From assembly GCA_025062075.1 (NCBI GenBank), contig JANXBA010000025.1, positions 1-40,350 on the forward strand: DNA of 40,350 bases. Direction: 5' to 3'. This document shows, piece after piece, positions 15,208 to 24,402 of the stretch. Position 1 is the first letter of the stretch; every line of letters starts with the position of its first letter. Under the pieces are notes generated by a model, which saw nothing but the letters and a program-made list of their open reading frames with translations, made no database searches and was not told where the DNA came from. Both the position numbers and the translations under genes were made by a program. Origin of the DNA: Aquificaceae bacterium. Lineage in GTDB: Bacteria; Aquificota; Aquificia; Aquificales; Aquificaceae.

Positions 15208-16364
15208 ACTTTGAGTTCTACCTGCCTGTTGAAATACTCTTCGGCGTAGGAGTGGTGGACAAGGTAGGACAGGTAGGAAAGCGCTTCGGCTACAGAGTGC
15301 TTGTGGTCACCGGCAGGAAGAGCACGAAGGAAAACGGAGCTCTGGACAGGGTGATACAATCCCTGAAGACAAACGGGGCTGAGGAGGTGCTCGTCTTTGA
15401 CCGCATAGAGCCCAACCCCACCGACAAGAGCGTAAACTCAGCCAGCGAGATAGTGGTGAGGGAAAAAGTAGACTACATAGTGGGGCTGGGAGGCGGAAGC
15501 AGTTTGGACTCTGCCAAGGCGGTGGGGTTAGTCTCTTCCAACGAGGGCTGTGCTTGGGACTACGTGAACTACCCCGAAGGTCCTCGCCTCGTGCCCTTTC
15601 TTAACAGACCTGTCATCTGCATACCCACCACCGCAGGCACGGGCAGTGAGGTAAACAGGTACTCTGTGCTCTCCAACCCGATAAGAAAGGAGAAGATGGT
15701 CATATCCCACTCCCTCAACTACCCAAAGGTGGCCCTGATAGACCCCTCCCTTACCCTGAGCATGGACGGGAAGCTGACCGCCATCACCGGCGTGGACGCC
15801 CTCATGCACGCCCTTGAGTCTCTCACCAACAGGCTCTCCAACCCCCTTGCGGAGGACCTGGCAGTGAGAGCCATAGCTCTCATAAAGAAGTGGCTTCCTG
15901 TGGCGGTAGAGGAACCCCAAAACCTTGAGGCCAGAACCTACATGAGCTACGCCGCAATGCTGGCGGGTATAGCCATCGACAGGAAAAGGGTAGCACTCAT
16001 CCACGGCATGGAGCACCCCGTCTCCGCCCACTATCCGCAGGTGGCCCACGCGGAGGGCTTAGCAGCCTTGGCGGTGGCGGTAACCGAGTTTAACTACAGG
16101 GGGAACCCAGAAAAGTACGCCCTCTTTGCGGAGCTCATGGGCTACCCGCCAGAACCTCATATGGCGGTAAGAGCTCTGGAGGACTTTCTCTGTAAGGTGG
16201 GCATGCGACTGAGCCTGAAAGAGCTGGGCGTAGAGAGGGAAAAGCTGGAGAGGCTTGCCGAAGATGTTTACATGCTGGCCAGAGGGCTCTTCCCCATAAA
16301 CCCGGTAGAGCCAACTCTGGAGGACATACACCGGCTCTACGAAAAGGCATACGAGGGATACTAG
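15204..16364 (+). CDS. Iron-containing alcohol dehydrogenase family protein
   Basis: A 386-residue NAD(P)-dependent, metal-requiring dehydrogenase of the group III alcohol dehydrogenase family. The nucleotide-binding GLGGGSSLDSAKAVGL (about 93-108) and TTAGTGSEVNRYSVL (about 139-153) are typical. The metal ligands lie in DALMHALESLTNR and in the LIHGMEHPVSAHY and QVAHAEGLA segments. The substrate cannot be told from sequence; relatives reduce aldehydes such as butyraldehyde or oxidise simple alcohols and diols. It overlaps the dksA-type gene by 4 bp, so expression may follow that regulator. Confidence 0.9.
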   Translation: MNFEFYLPVEILFGVGVVDKVGQVGKRFGYRVLVVTGRKSTKENGALDRVIQSLKTNGAEEVLVFDRIEPNPTDKSVNSASEIVVREKVDYIVGLGGGSSLDSAKAVGLVSSNEGCAWDYVNYPEGPRLVPFLNRPVICIPTTAGTGSEVNRYSVLSNPIRKEKMVISHSLNYPKVALIDPSLTLSMDGKLTAITGVDALMHALESLTNRLSNPLAEDLAVRAIALIKKWLPVAVEEPQNLEARTYMSYAAMLAGIAIDRKRVALIHGMEHPVSAHYPQVAHAEGLAALAVAVTEFNYRGNPEKYALFAELMGYPPEPHMAVRALEDFLCKVGMRLSLKELGVEREKLERLAEDVYMLARGLFPINPVEPTLEDIHRLYEKAYEGY

Positions 16365-16386
16365 GCGTAAGCCTATATGACCTAGA

Positions 16387-16418
16387 GCATAAGCGTGTTA
16401 TGCATTTTAGTCTATATT
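16387..16418 (+). promoter_or_regulatory. Palindrome and -10 element upstream of the SOR-like gene
   Basis: A perfect 6-bp inverted repeat GCATAA-GCGTG-TTATGC (16387-16403) is followed 9 nt later by TATATT (16413-16418). The predicted start is near 16425, about 29 nt before the ATG at 16454. The repeat could be an operator for a dimeric regulator, or a weak terminator for the alcohol dehydrogenase, as four T follow it. Confidence 0.4.
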
Positions 16419-16453
16419 TGAATATTCCAAAACTCTTAAAAGGAGGTACAACC

Positions 16454-16909
16454 ATGTACGGAAACTACATAGTGGATGTGCCCGATGATGCGGTGGTAAA
16501 CATCAACTACGTGGTGCTCAAAGAGGGTGTCACGGTAGACGACGTGTCTGAGAAGATAGCCTACCTCTGCGAGCACGTGAAAACTTACCACTCAGACACG
16601 GGCTTTTACGGCGGGTTTGTGGCTCTCAACACCGGTGGTGTGTCCCTTGAGGGCTCTACCGTAGGTCAGACCACCGAGCACCCTCTCAAAAACAGAGAGG
16701 TTCTCATCATAACCTTCTGGAGGTCCATGGAGGACCACGAGGAGTCTCACAGGAGCGAGGGCTTTAACAAGCTCTTCAAAGAGCTGACCAGCTTGGCTGA
16801 GAGCACCCACGAGATAATGTACCAGATGCTGTGGCAAGGCAAGGCCTACGACCCTGAAATGGCCAAGAAGGCAAGAGAGGCCAAGGAGAGCCACTGCTCC
16901 AGCTGCTAA
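16454..16909 (+). CDS. Half-length sulfur oxygenase reductase-like protein
   Basis: A 151-residue cytoplasmic protein resembling the N-terminal half of archaeal and Aquifex sulfur oxygenase reductase (SOR, about 310 residues), recalled from family knowledge. VLIITFWRSMEDHEESHRS matches the SOR segment with an iron-binding HxxxH pair. The putative ligands here are His95, His99 and Glu120 (in HEIMYQM), with spacings like those of SOR His86, His90 and Glu114. Cys39 lies where SOR has its essential persulfide Cys31. SOR is thought to be a duplicated ferredoxin-like fold, and this protein has one copy. The C-terminus HCSSC adds a CxxC not known to me in SOR. A strong AAGGAGGT site fixes the ATG. 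An alternative is a generic antibiotic-monooxygenase-fold protein. Confidence 0.6.
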   Translation: MYGNYIVDVPDDAVVNINYVVLKEGVTVDDVSEKIAYLCEHVKTYHSDTGFYGGFVALNTGGVSLEGSTVGQTTEHPLKNREVLIITFWRSMEDHEESHRSEGFNKLFKELTSLAESTHEIMYQMLWQGKAYDPEMAKKAREAKESHCSSC

Positions 16910-17253
16910 CCTTCCCAGTACTCCGCCCCGCAGTCTTCCTTTTCCCACACCACTACCCGGGAGACTGTGGGGTACCTCTCCTTTAACTTTTTGTAAATCC
17001 ACATGGCCATGTTCTCGGCGCTGGGGGAGAAGTCCACCAGCTCGTTCAGAAGCCTGTAGTCGGGCAAGAGTTCTTTGAGAAAGCTCTCCACCTCTAAAAA
17101 GTCGTAGCCCATACCGCCTGCGTCCACGCTGTCCGCTCTTATGTGTACTTCCACCGTCCAGGTGTGTCCGTGAATGGGCTCGGGCGCCCCGTGGTAGTCC
17201 GTCAGAAAGTGAGCCCAGCTGAACCTTTTCCTGACTATCACGTTCCAGGGCAT
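16906..17253 (-). CDS. 6-pyruvoyl-tetrahydropterin synthase family, PTPS-III-like (ExxHGH)
   Basis: A 115-residue zinc enzyme of the T-fold family, which also contains QueD. The zinc His ligands are His15 (FSWAHFL) and His28 and His30 (HGHTW), and the distal Glu is in the C-terminal CGAEYWEG. In QueD and classical PTPS a Cys precedes HGH; here the motif is EPIHGH with Glu25. That is the ExxHGH pattern reported for PTPS-III, which makes 6-hydroxymethyl-dihydropterin in place of FolB in folate synthesis. I therefore favour a folate role over queuosine. The ATG at 17253 overlaps the upstream stop (TGATG); a longer version would run deep into that gene. The 3' end overlaps the SOR-like gene by 4 bp. 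Confidence 0.8.
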   Translation of the reverse strand: MPWNVIVRKRFSWAHFLTDYHGAPEPIHGHTWTVEVHIRADSVDAGGMGYDFLEVESFLKELLPDYRLLNELVDFSPSAENMAMWIYKKLKERYPTVSRVVVWEKEDCGAEYWEG

Positions 17254-17483
17254 CAGTCTATCTCCTCCCCGCGAAGCAACCTCTGAGCGTAGTTTACGCA
17301 GGCCAGCACCATAAACCAAAGGGCGTGGTTCTGCGTGTCTTCAAACTCTTCCTTTACCCACAGACTTCCGTCTTCCCTTTTGACGAGCTTTACATACTCC
17401 AGAGCTCTCAGAGCAAGGGCCCTGTTTGAAACCTTCTGGAGAATCTTCTCCTTTACGTCTTCAGGCAGAGGCAACTCTTCCAT
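17253..17483 (-). CDS. Small hypothetical protein, 76 residues
   Basis: I do not recognise the family. The protein is charged and likely helical (PEDVKEKILQKVSNRALALR, then LWFMVLACVNYAQRLLRGEE), without a signal or zinc motif. A GGGAGGAAGAGA ribosome site directly precedes the ATG at 17483, which lies 23 bp inside the end of the PHP gene. The stop overlaps the next start (TGATG). It is therefore a translationally coupled member of the trpS-PHP-pterin operon. Confidence 0.65.
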   Translation of the reverse strand: MEELPLPEDVKEKILQKVSNRALALRALEYVKLVKREDGSLWVKEEFEDTQNHALWFMVLACVNYAQRLLRGEEID

Positions 17484-18510
17484 TCTCTTCCTCCCTGCAA
17501 ACAAACAGAAAAAGTGGCTTCAGCCCAAAGCACAAACTCCCAAGCCTGAAAGCATAAGTATAACCCATGAAGACCTGAGTGCCCGGCGGGAGAAAAAACT
17601 CAAAGAAGGAACCCTCCTGCCACTCCTCCTCCTGCAGGCTTTTCCTGTGAAGTAGGCACTCGGCGGGCGGGAAGACCTTGAGGGACTGCCCATCTCTCCA
17701 GAAGAGGGTAGGCTTTTCGCTGAAAGATATGAGAGTGCTACCCGTCTTCAAGCTCTGGAGAAACTGCTCTCTGTCTGTCACCTTCTGGTCCGTCAGCAGA
17801 AAGTTTCTCATGAGGCGGAAGCTGTAGCGGTAGGAAGGGAAGAGAAACCTAATGCCCACCTCCCGTATGTAGACCTTCACGTGGTGGTCCAGACCGCCTA
17901 CCACCCTGTTGGCTATGCGCATCTTCAGGTACTGGGTTGCGTACTTCTCCAACGGGATTATCTTCTTCAGAGACTCTACGGCACGGCTTCTGGACAACAA
18001 GCCCACCAGCAGAAGGTAGGGAAGCATGAGAAAGAGCATGCCCTTTCTCTCCAGCAGGGCGTCCTTTAGGTCTATCAGCTCAAAGAGGTACTCCTCCGGA
18101 AGCTCCAGTTGCCAGCGGTATTTTTCCTTGAAAGGGTGGGCCACAACTCGGAGCTCTCCCGCCAAGAGCAGGTCTCCCAGCACTCTACCCTCTTCTCCCA
18201 AAAGCTTTTTCTCCATGCCCGCCACTATCCTGTCGCCCGCAAAGTGCTTTACGCGGTCGTCCTCGTGGTCGGTCACTATCACGTAGTCTATGCCCTCCCT
18301 TCTGGCAGCCTCCGCTATGTCTTCAGGCTTTCCCAGAGAGTCGTAGGAAAACTGACTGTGAACGTGAAGCTCAAAGGAGTATATGTAAAGCTCAGGAAGG
18401 GCGTAGAGTTCTGCCCTGCTCTTTTTTGTCCTGAGCCTTTTTACCGGGTAGAGCTCGAGGAGGAGAAGGTAGAGACAGAGCAGGAGAAAAAGGGCAAAAA
18501 AAAGCTTCAT
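17461..18510 (-). CDS. Membrane-anchored PHP-domain protein
   Basis: A 349-residue protein with an N-terminal membrane helix (about 2-19, very Leu-rich) and then a PHP metal-dependent phosphoesterase domain. Its hallmark motif is LHVHSQFSYDS (about 48-58), followed by VTDHEDD (about 77-83) and a later conserved His in VVAHPF. A second hydrophobic stretch (GMLFLMLPYLLLVGLLS) breaks the domain, so part of the protein loops through the membrane. PHP enzymes hydrolyse phosphate esters or process DNA; the substrate here is unknown. It starts at the ATG at 18510, overlapping the trpS stop by 4 bp. A longer open frame into trpS is a shadow. Confidence 0.8.
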   Translation of the reverse strand: MKLFFALFLLLCLYLLLLELYPVKRLRTKKSRAELYALPELYIYSFELHVHSQFSYDSLGKPEDIAEAARREGIDYVIVTDHEDDRVKHFAGDRIVAGMEKKLLGEEGRVLGDLLLAGELRVVAHPFKEKYRWQLELPEEYLFELIDLKDALLERKGMLFLMLPYLLLVGLLSRSRAVESLKKIIPLEKYATQYLKMRIANRVVGGLDHHVKVYIREVGIRFLFPSYRYSFRLMRNFLLTDQKVTDREQFLQSLKTGSTLISFSEKPTLFWRDGQSLKVFPPAECLLHRKSLQEEEWQEGSFFEFFLPPGTQVFMGYTYAFRLGSLCFGLKPLFLFVCREEENGRVASA

Positions 18511-19691
18511 CCCACTCCGAGCTTTTGTCTTACCTCTTGCACAGTCTGGAGGGCTACGGCTCTGGCCTTTTCTGTGCCCGAGGAGACCACCTGCAGGAGG
18601 GCGTCTCTGTCCTTTGCCACGGACTCCCTCCTTTCCCTGAAGGGGGCCAGAAAGCCCTGGAGCTTCTCCAACATCAGCCTTTTGCAGTCCACACAGCCAA
18701 GCCTTCCGCTCCTGCAGTCTCCTTCTATCTCCTGAGCGTTTTCCTGCGGGCCAAAGAGCCTGTGGTAGAAAAAAACAGGACATATTTCGGGCCTGCCAGG
18801 GTCGCCCCTGCGGAGCTTCTGGGGGTCGGTGAAAAAGCTCATGACTTTTTTCTCCACCTGCTCTGGGCTGTCTGCGAAGTAGATGGCGTTGTCGTAGGAC
18901 TTGCTCATCTTTCTGCCGTCGGTGCCGGGCAGGCGAGGCGTCTGGGTGAGCATAGCTTGAGGCTCTGGAAAGGTCTCTCCGTAGAGGCCGTTGAACCTTC
19001 TGGCTATCTCTCTTGAGAGCTCCACGTGCGGAAGCTGGTCCTCTCCCACGGGCACCGCCTGGGCCTTGTATATGAGTATGTCCACTGCCTGAAGCACTGG
19101 ATAGCCCAAAAAGCCGTAAGTGTCCGTGTCGTAAAAGTCTCTTTTGGACACGTTGAGCTCCTGAAGAAGGGACTTTTCTAAATACCCTTCAAAAAGGGCT
19201 TGAATCATGGCGTCGGAAAGGTAGTCAAGCAGGAGCTCCTCCAACGCTTCAAAGTCCTCTACCTTGTAGGGTAGCCTTGCCAAAAAGGTCTTTACGTGGT
19301 CTCTCAGCCCGCCCCTGAAGGTCAGGCTCAGGTCGGTAAGACGCAGGAGGTTGTACTTGGTGTCTTTGTAAGTGGGGTTCCACTCCAGCCAGCTCTTGGG
19401 CGTTATCATGGAAAAAATAAGAAAGAGCTCCGCGTGCTCTTTCACCTTTGACTGGAGGAAAAGAGTGCTCTTGCTCGGGTCAATGCCTAGGGCAAGCCAG
19501 TCTATGAGCATGTCCTGTGTGTGGTTGGGTATCTCTTCCACCCTTCTGTAGCCCGTGGTAAGGGCGTGCCAGTCTGCCACCATAAAGAAGGCCTCGTGCT
19601 CCTCCTGTAGCTCTACCCAGTTTTTTATCACGCCGAAGTAGTGCCCAAGGTGGAGCTTGCCCGTAGGTCTCATCCCACTCAGAACTCTCAT
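18507..19691 (-). CDS. trpS: Tryptophan-tRNA ligase
   Basis: A 394-residue class I aminoacyl-tRNA synthetase that charges tRNA-Trp. The N-terminus is diagnostic: LSGMRPTGKLHLGHYFG (HIGH-type motif about 15-18), and the KMSKS loop appears as GRKMSKSYDNA. It is about 60 residues longer than the common bacterial form of about 330. I set the start at the ATG at 19691: TATACT (19704-19699) lies 7 nt upstream, so the message should be leaderless. The in-frame extension to 19787 is unlike the family and crosses the divergent promoter. It heads an operon with the PHP and pterin genes. Confidence 0.95.
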   Translation of the reverse strand: MRVLSGMRPTGKLHLGHYFGVIKNWVELQEEHEAFFMVADWHALTTGYRRVEEIPNHTQDMLIDWLALGIDPSKSTLFLQSKVKEHAELFLIFSMITPKSWLEWNPTYKDTKYNLLRLTDLSLTFRGGLRDHVKTFLARLPYKVEDFEALEELLLDYLSDAMIQALFEGYLEKSLLQELNVSKRDFYDTDTYGFLGYPVLQAVDILIYKAQAVPVGEDQLPHVELSREIARRFNGLYGETFPEPQAMLTQTPRLPGTDGRKMSKSYDNAIYFADSPEQVEKKVMSFFTDPQKLRRGDPGRPEICPVFFYHRLFGPQENAQEIEGDCRSGRLGCVDCKRLMLEKLQGFLAPFRERRESVAKDRDALLQVVSSGTEKARAVALQTVQEVRQKLGVG

Positions 19692-19698
19692 CCCGTAT

Positions 19699-19727
19699 AG
19701 TATAAGGCAGGGCAGGCCTGCTAAAAT
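19699..19727. promoter_or_regulatory. Divergent leaderless promoters, trpS and trbp111-like gene
   Basis: On the minus strand TATACT (19704-19699) ends 7 nt before the trpS ATG. On the plus strand TAAAAT (19722-19727) ends 8 nt before the ATG at 19736. Only 44 bp separate the two start codons, and neither has a Shine-Dalgarno sequence. Confidence 0.55.
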
Positions 19728-19735
19728 ATAGGCGG

Positions 19736-20062
19736 ATGGAAGGCATAAACATAGAAGACTTTCACAAGTTGGACCTAAGACTGGCAAAGGTGCTCTCCGC
19801 AGAACCCGTGGAGGGTTCGGAGAAGCTCCTCAAGCTCAGGGTCTCCTTAGGTCAGGAGGAGAGAACCCTCGTAGCAGGCATTGCCAAACACTACCGACCG
19901 GAGGAGCTCCTGGGCAAGAAGATTCTTATGCTTGCCAACCTCAAACCCAGAAAAATCTTCGGTATAGAGTCTCAGGGTATGGTGCTGGCCCTCTCAAGCG
20001 GGGACAGACTTTCCCTGCTGGTCCCGGACAGGGACATAGAGGAAGGGAGTAGAGCAAGCTAA
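19736..20062 (+). CDS. Free-standing tRNA-binding protein, Trbp111/MetG C-terminal type
   Basis: A 108-residue single OB-fold protein. The pattern is that of the EMAP/Trbp111 domain: DFHKLDLRLAKVLSAEPV, then EKLLKLRVSLGQEERTLVAG, then ANLKPRKIFGIESQGMVLA. In Aquifex aeolicus the homologous 111-residue protein binds the outside corner of tRNA as a dimer. CsaA chaperones share the fold and are an alternative. It is divergent from trpS with only 44 bp between the starts. Its 3' end overlaps that of lpxK by 4 bp. Confidence 0.85.
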   Translation: MEGINIEDFHKLDLRLAKVLSAEPVEGSEKLLKLRVSLGQEERTLVAGIAKHYRPEELLGKKILMLANLKPRKIFGIESQGMVLALSSGDRLSLLVPDRDIEEGSRAS

Positions 20063-20973
20063 AACCGCAAGAACTCTTTCAGACCCTCCACCCGCAGGTC
20101 AAAGTCCAGGTAGTAGAGGTTGTCCGTAGGCGGTAGCTTTACCGCATCTTTCATCGTGGTTATGTAAAGCTGGTCCTTTCGCAAGATAAAGTCTCTGTAG
20201 TGGTAGTGGTCAGGAAAAGATAGCCTGCGGACGGTTTTTATACCTAACCTCTCAAGGGTGAGGAAAAACTGCCGGTTGTCCCCAAGGCCCGCAAAGGCGG
20301 TGAATTCTAACTCCCTGAAGTTATCCAGCTCTCTTAGGTCGCTGGTCCTTATCACCTTCCAGCCTTCTCGCACCATCTTCAAAGTTGGTTTTGAGGGATG
20401 TTGCCAGTCAAAACTTTCAAGCTCGCCGTAGGACAAAACCAGAAGGTCCGCCCTCTCCAGGGAGCTCAGAGGCTCTCTCAACCTTCCGAAGGGTAAAAGC
20501 CTGTCTGAAAAGTCCCTCTTTCGCAGGAGCAGTATGTCCAAGTCCCGGGCCATTCTCCTGTGCTGGAAGCCGTCGTCCAGAATAAAGAGGTCTGGTTTTA
20601 GGCTTTTGAGGGCAAATTGGGCACCTCTACAGCGATCCTCGTCCACCACCACGCTGGCGTGTCTTAGGACCTTTGCCAGCATGTAGGGCTCGTCCCCCGC
20701 TTCCTGCCAGCCCCTCAGGACATGCCCCCGACTGGAAACGAGAAGAGTTCCCTTGCTACTTCTGCGGTAGCCTCTGGAGAGAAGACACACGTGCAATTCA
20801 GGAAGAAGGTTGGCAATGTGTCGCACCAGAGAGCTCTTTCCGCTCCCGCCCAGGGAGAGGTTGCCCACTGACACCACGGGCACACAGAGCTTGCACACCT
20901 TTAGGACTTTACGGTCGTAGAGCCAGTTTCTCAGTCTTACTCCGTAGTAGTAGGGATTTATAAGGTCAGACAT
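20059..20973 (-). CDS. lpxK: Tetraacyldisaccharide 4'-kinase
   Basis: A 304-residue inner-membrane-associated kinase that phosphorylates the lipid A disaccharide at the 4' position. The P-loop is VGNLSLGGSGKSSLV (family form VGNLTVGGTGKTP), and the signature DDGFQHRRMARDLDILLL is intact. The protein starts NPYYYGVRLRNWLYD, as in other LpxK. I take the ATG at 20973, which overlaps the upstream membrane protein by 8 bp; a longer start would reach into that gene and is unlike the family. Together with the glycosyltransferase remnant it shows that the organism makes lipopolysaccharide. Confidence 0.93.
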   Translation of the reverse strand: MSDLINPYYYGVRLRNWLYDRKVLKVCKLCVPVVSVGNLSLGGSGKSSLVRHIANLLPELHVCLLSRGYRRSSKGTLLVSSRGHVLRGWQEAGDEPYMLAKVLRHASVVVDEDRCRGAQFALKSLKPDLFILDDGFQHRRMARDLDILLLRKRDFSDRLLPFGRLREPLSSLERADLLVLSYGELESFDWQHPSKPTLKMVREGWKVIRTSDLRELDNFRELEFTAFAGLGDNRQFFLTLERLGIKTVRRLSFPDHYHYRDFILRKDQLYITTMKDAVKLPPTDNLYYLDFDLRVEGLKEFLRF

Positions 20974-21925
20974 TCTTCCTTGCGTCCCTGAGCAGTAAAA
21001 AGAGGAGAAGCAGACCGCCCAGGAGGGCGCTGGCATACTGAGTTACGAACCTCCACAGCAGGGAAAAGCTACCCAAGAGGGAAGCCTCGAGAAAGGAGTC
21101 AAAGACGTACAGAGCTCCCACCTCGCCCACACCGCTACCGCCGGGTGTCGGGCTTATGAATATGGCGTACAGGAGCGTAAGCTGGTGCTCCACAATGAAA
21201 ACAAAGTCAGGCTCCGGGTTGAAGCTCTTGACCAAAAAGGCTCCAGAAGCCAGAAAGGACAGGTAGAGCAAGAAGCTACTGATGCAGGCCAGCAGGAGGC
21301 TAGGCTTTCTGTCCCGCAGGAAGATGCGCAACACCACCGTGTACCTTCTTACGGTGTACCTAAACCCTTTTAGCAGGTTCTGGTTTTGGGGAGCTCCCTT
21401 TCTTGACAAGAGTCGGACAAGCACGTAGAGGAGGGCAAAAATCCCAGCAAACAGGACAAGCACCGCCAAAATCTTGAGAGAACCCGTAGGGTTTTTGTAA
21501 AAGTGATACAGAGTATAGGGCAGGACAAGGAGAAAAAAGGTCCCTCCCGTCAGAGTTTTCATCGTAACTACGCCCATCACTTTGTAGAGCTTGCTCCCCC
21601 TTCTGGAGAGGGCGTACACGGACATGAACTCTCCACCCATGTGAGCTGGAGTTATAGTGGCACCGAAGGCGTTTACAAAAGACACCAAGTATCCGTACAT
21701 GAAAGAGTACCTGACCTTCATAGCTCTGGAAAGAATAAAAAGCCTTAGGTTGTCAAAGGTGTGATACAGAAATATAGAAAAAAGGGACAAGAGCAGGTAT
21801 TTCTTGTCCGCCTGCAAGAGCAGTGGCAGGAAGTCCAGACTGAAGGACTTTTTGGTCAAATACAGCGCAGAGCCTGACACAAAAATCAGAGTAAGGAGCG
21901 CACCAAACAGGATTGACCGAGGCAT
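20966..21925 (-). CDS. Lysylphosphatidylglycerol synthase transmembrane/UPF0104 family membrane protein
   Basis: A 319-residue protein with about eight membrane helices. Two family signatures are present: ATITPAHMGGEFMSVYALSR (about 72-91) and SPTPGGSGVGEVGALYVF (about 266-283). The family (flippase-like domain, once UPF0104) includes the lipid-flipping part of MprF, but stand-alone members are mostly of unknown substrate. Being translationally coupled to lpxK suggests a lipid or envelope substrate, which is inference. The ATG lies 24 bp from the divergent pabA start; TATAGG is 7 nt upstream, a weak leaderless-type -10. Confidence 0.82.
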   Translation of the reverse strand: MPRSILFGALLTLIFVSGSALYLTKKSFSLDFLPLLLQADKKYLLLSLFSIFLYHTFDNLRLFILSRAMKVRYSFMYGYLVSFVNAFGATITPAHMGGEFMSVYALSRRGSKLYKVMGVVTMKTLTGGTFFLLVLPYTLYHFYKNPTGSLKILAVLVLFAGIFALLYVLVRLLSRKGAPQNQNLLKGFRYTVRRYTVVLRIFLRDRKPSLLLACISSFLLYLSFLASGAFLVKSFNPEPDFVFIVEHQLTLLYAIFISPTPGGSGVGEVGALYVFDSFLEASLLGSFSLLWRFVTQYASALLGGLLLLFLLLRDARKNV

Positions 21926-21934
21926 GACCGGCCC

Positions 21935-21942
21935 TATATTTT
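21935..21942 (+). promoter_or_regulatory. -10 element of pabA/trpG, leaderless arrangement
   Basis: The stretch TATATTTT offers TATATT ending 9 nt, or TATTTT ending 7 nt, before the ATG at 21950. No Shine-Dalgarno sequence was seen. Confidence 0.4.
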
Positions 21943-21949
21943 AAAGCCT

Positions 21950-22537
21950 ATGCGCATTCTGCTGATAGATAACTACGACTCTTTTACCTACAACCTAGTC
22001 CACTACCTGCAGATGCTCTCCGCCCAGGTAGCGGTCAGAAGAAACGACCAAATAACCCTTGAGGAGGTCTCCAAGTCCAAACCCGACGCGGTAGTGATAT
22101 CCCCTGGTCCCTGCACTCCCAAAGAGGCCGGCGTGTCGGTGGACCTCATAAGGGAATTCTACAGAGACATACCCATACTGGGCGTGTGTCTGGGACATCA
22201 GGCCATAGGCTATGCCTTCGGCGCACAAATAGTTAGAGCCAAAAATCTGATGCACGGCAAAACCTCCCTCATACACCACAGCTCTGAGGGCATCTTTGAA
22301 GGCCTTAAAAACCCCTTTCAGGCGGTGCGCTACCACTCTTTGGTCATAGACAAGTCCACTCTACCTGCCTCTCTCAAGGTCACCGCCTGGTCCGAGGACG
22401 GGGAAATCATGGGCATCCAGCATCAAGAGTATCCCCTCTTCGGCGTCCAGTTTCACCCCGAGTCTATCCTGTCAGAGGAGGGCATGCACCTTCTGGAAAA
22501 CTTCCTGAAAATAGCCCAGAGCAAGGTTCTGCTATAA
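21950..22537 (+). CDS. pabA/trpG: Anthranilate / aminodeoxychorismate synthase glutamine amidotransferase subunit
   Basis: A 195-residue class I glutamine amidotransferase that supplies ammonia for anthranilate (tryptophan) or aminodeoxychorismate (folate) synthesis. It starts ILLIDNYDSFTYNLVHYL, has VVISPGPCTPKEAG, the catalytic Cys in PILGVCLGHQAIGYAFG (Cys about 79), and the His-Glu pair in GVQFHPESILSEEG. One such subunit often serves both partners in small genomes, and no trpE or pabB lies in the window, so both names are given. The purD promoter overlaps its last codons. Confidence 0.93.
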   Translation: MRILLIDNYDSFTYNLVHYLQMLSAQVAVRRNDQITLEEVSKSKPDAVVISPGPCTPKEAGVSVDLIREFYRDIPILGVCLGHQAIGYAFGAQIVRAKNLMHGKTSLIHHSSEGIFEGLKNPFQAVRYHSLVIDKSTLPASLKVTAWSEDGEIMGIQHQEYPLFGVQFHPESILSEEGMHLLENFLKIAQSKVLL

Positions 22538-22538
22538 T
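22533..22538 (+). promoter_or_regulatory. -10 element of purD, leaderless arrangement
   Basis: TATAAT overlaps the pabA stop codon (TAA) and ends 7 nt before the GTG start of purD at 22546. No Shine-Dalgarno sequence lies between. Confidence 0.55.
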
Positions 22539-22542
22539 GTAA

Positions 22543-24020
<1,478 letters not shown>

Positions 24021-24402
24021 GCTTCCCCCTGATTTCTGGAGGTATGGAGACGATTTTCCCCTCTTTTACCACGCAGTGTTTGGTTCTGCCCCGAGCCCTC
24101 AGAAGGCCCTCAGATACCAGCTGATAGTCAAAGCAAAAGCGGTAGCGGTCTATATGGCTTAGCTCAAGCAGGACTTCAAACTCGCAGTCGTAGGCTAAGG
24201 GCTTTAAAAACTCGCACTCTGCGGAGAGCAAGACCACTTCTAAACCCCTTTCTCTTAGGAGGGAGTAGGGGTGGCCCAGGTGTCTGAGGAGCTCGCCTCG
24301 GGCCTCTTCCAGATATCTGAAGTAGTTAGAGTGGTGAACTATGCCTTGGGCGTCAGTCTCGTAGAACTGCACCCGCCTGCGGTAGAGAAACACTCTCCTA
24401 TT

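Noticed and set aside
16400-16453. Upstream ATG for the SOR-like gene
   Set aside because: It lies within the promoter region, and the AAGGAGGT site is placed for the ATG at 16454.
18511-18783. N-terminal extension of the PHP protein into trpS
   Set aside because: The extension reads an alternate frame of trpS; the ATG at 18510 starts directly at a hydrophobic anchor and overlaps the trpS stop in the usual 4-bp way.
19692-19787. Upstream in-frame start for trpS
   Set aside because: It would cross the divergent promoter and add 32 residues that do not resemble TrpS; the ATG at 19691 begins the conserved family N-terminus.
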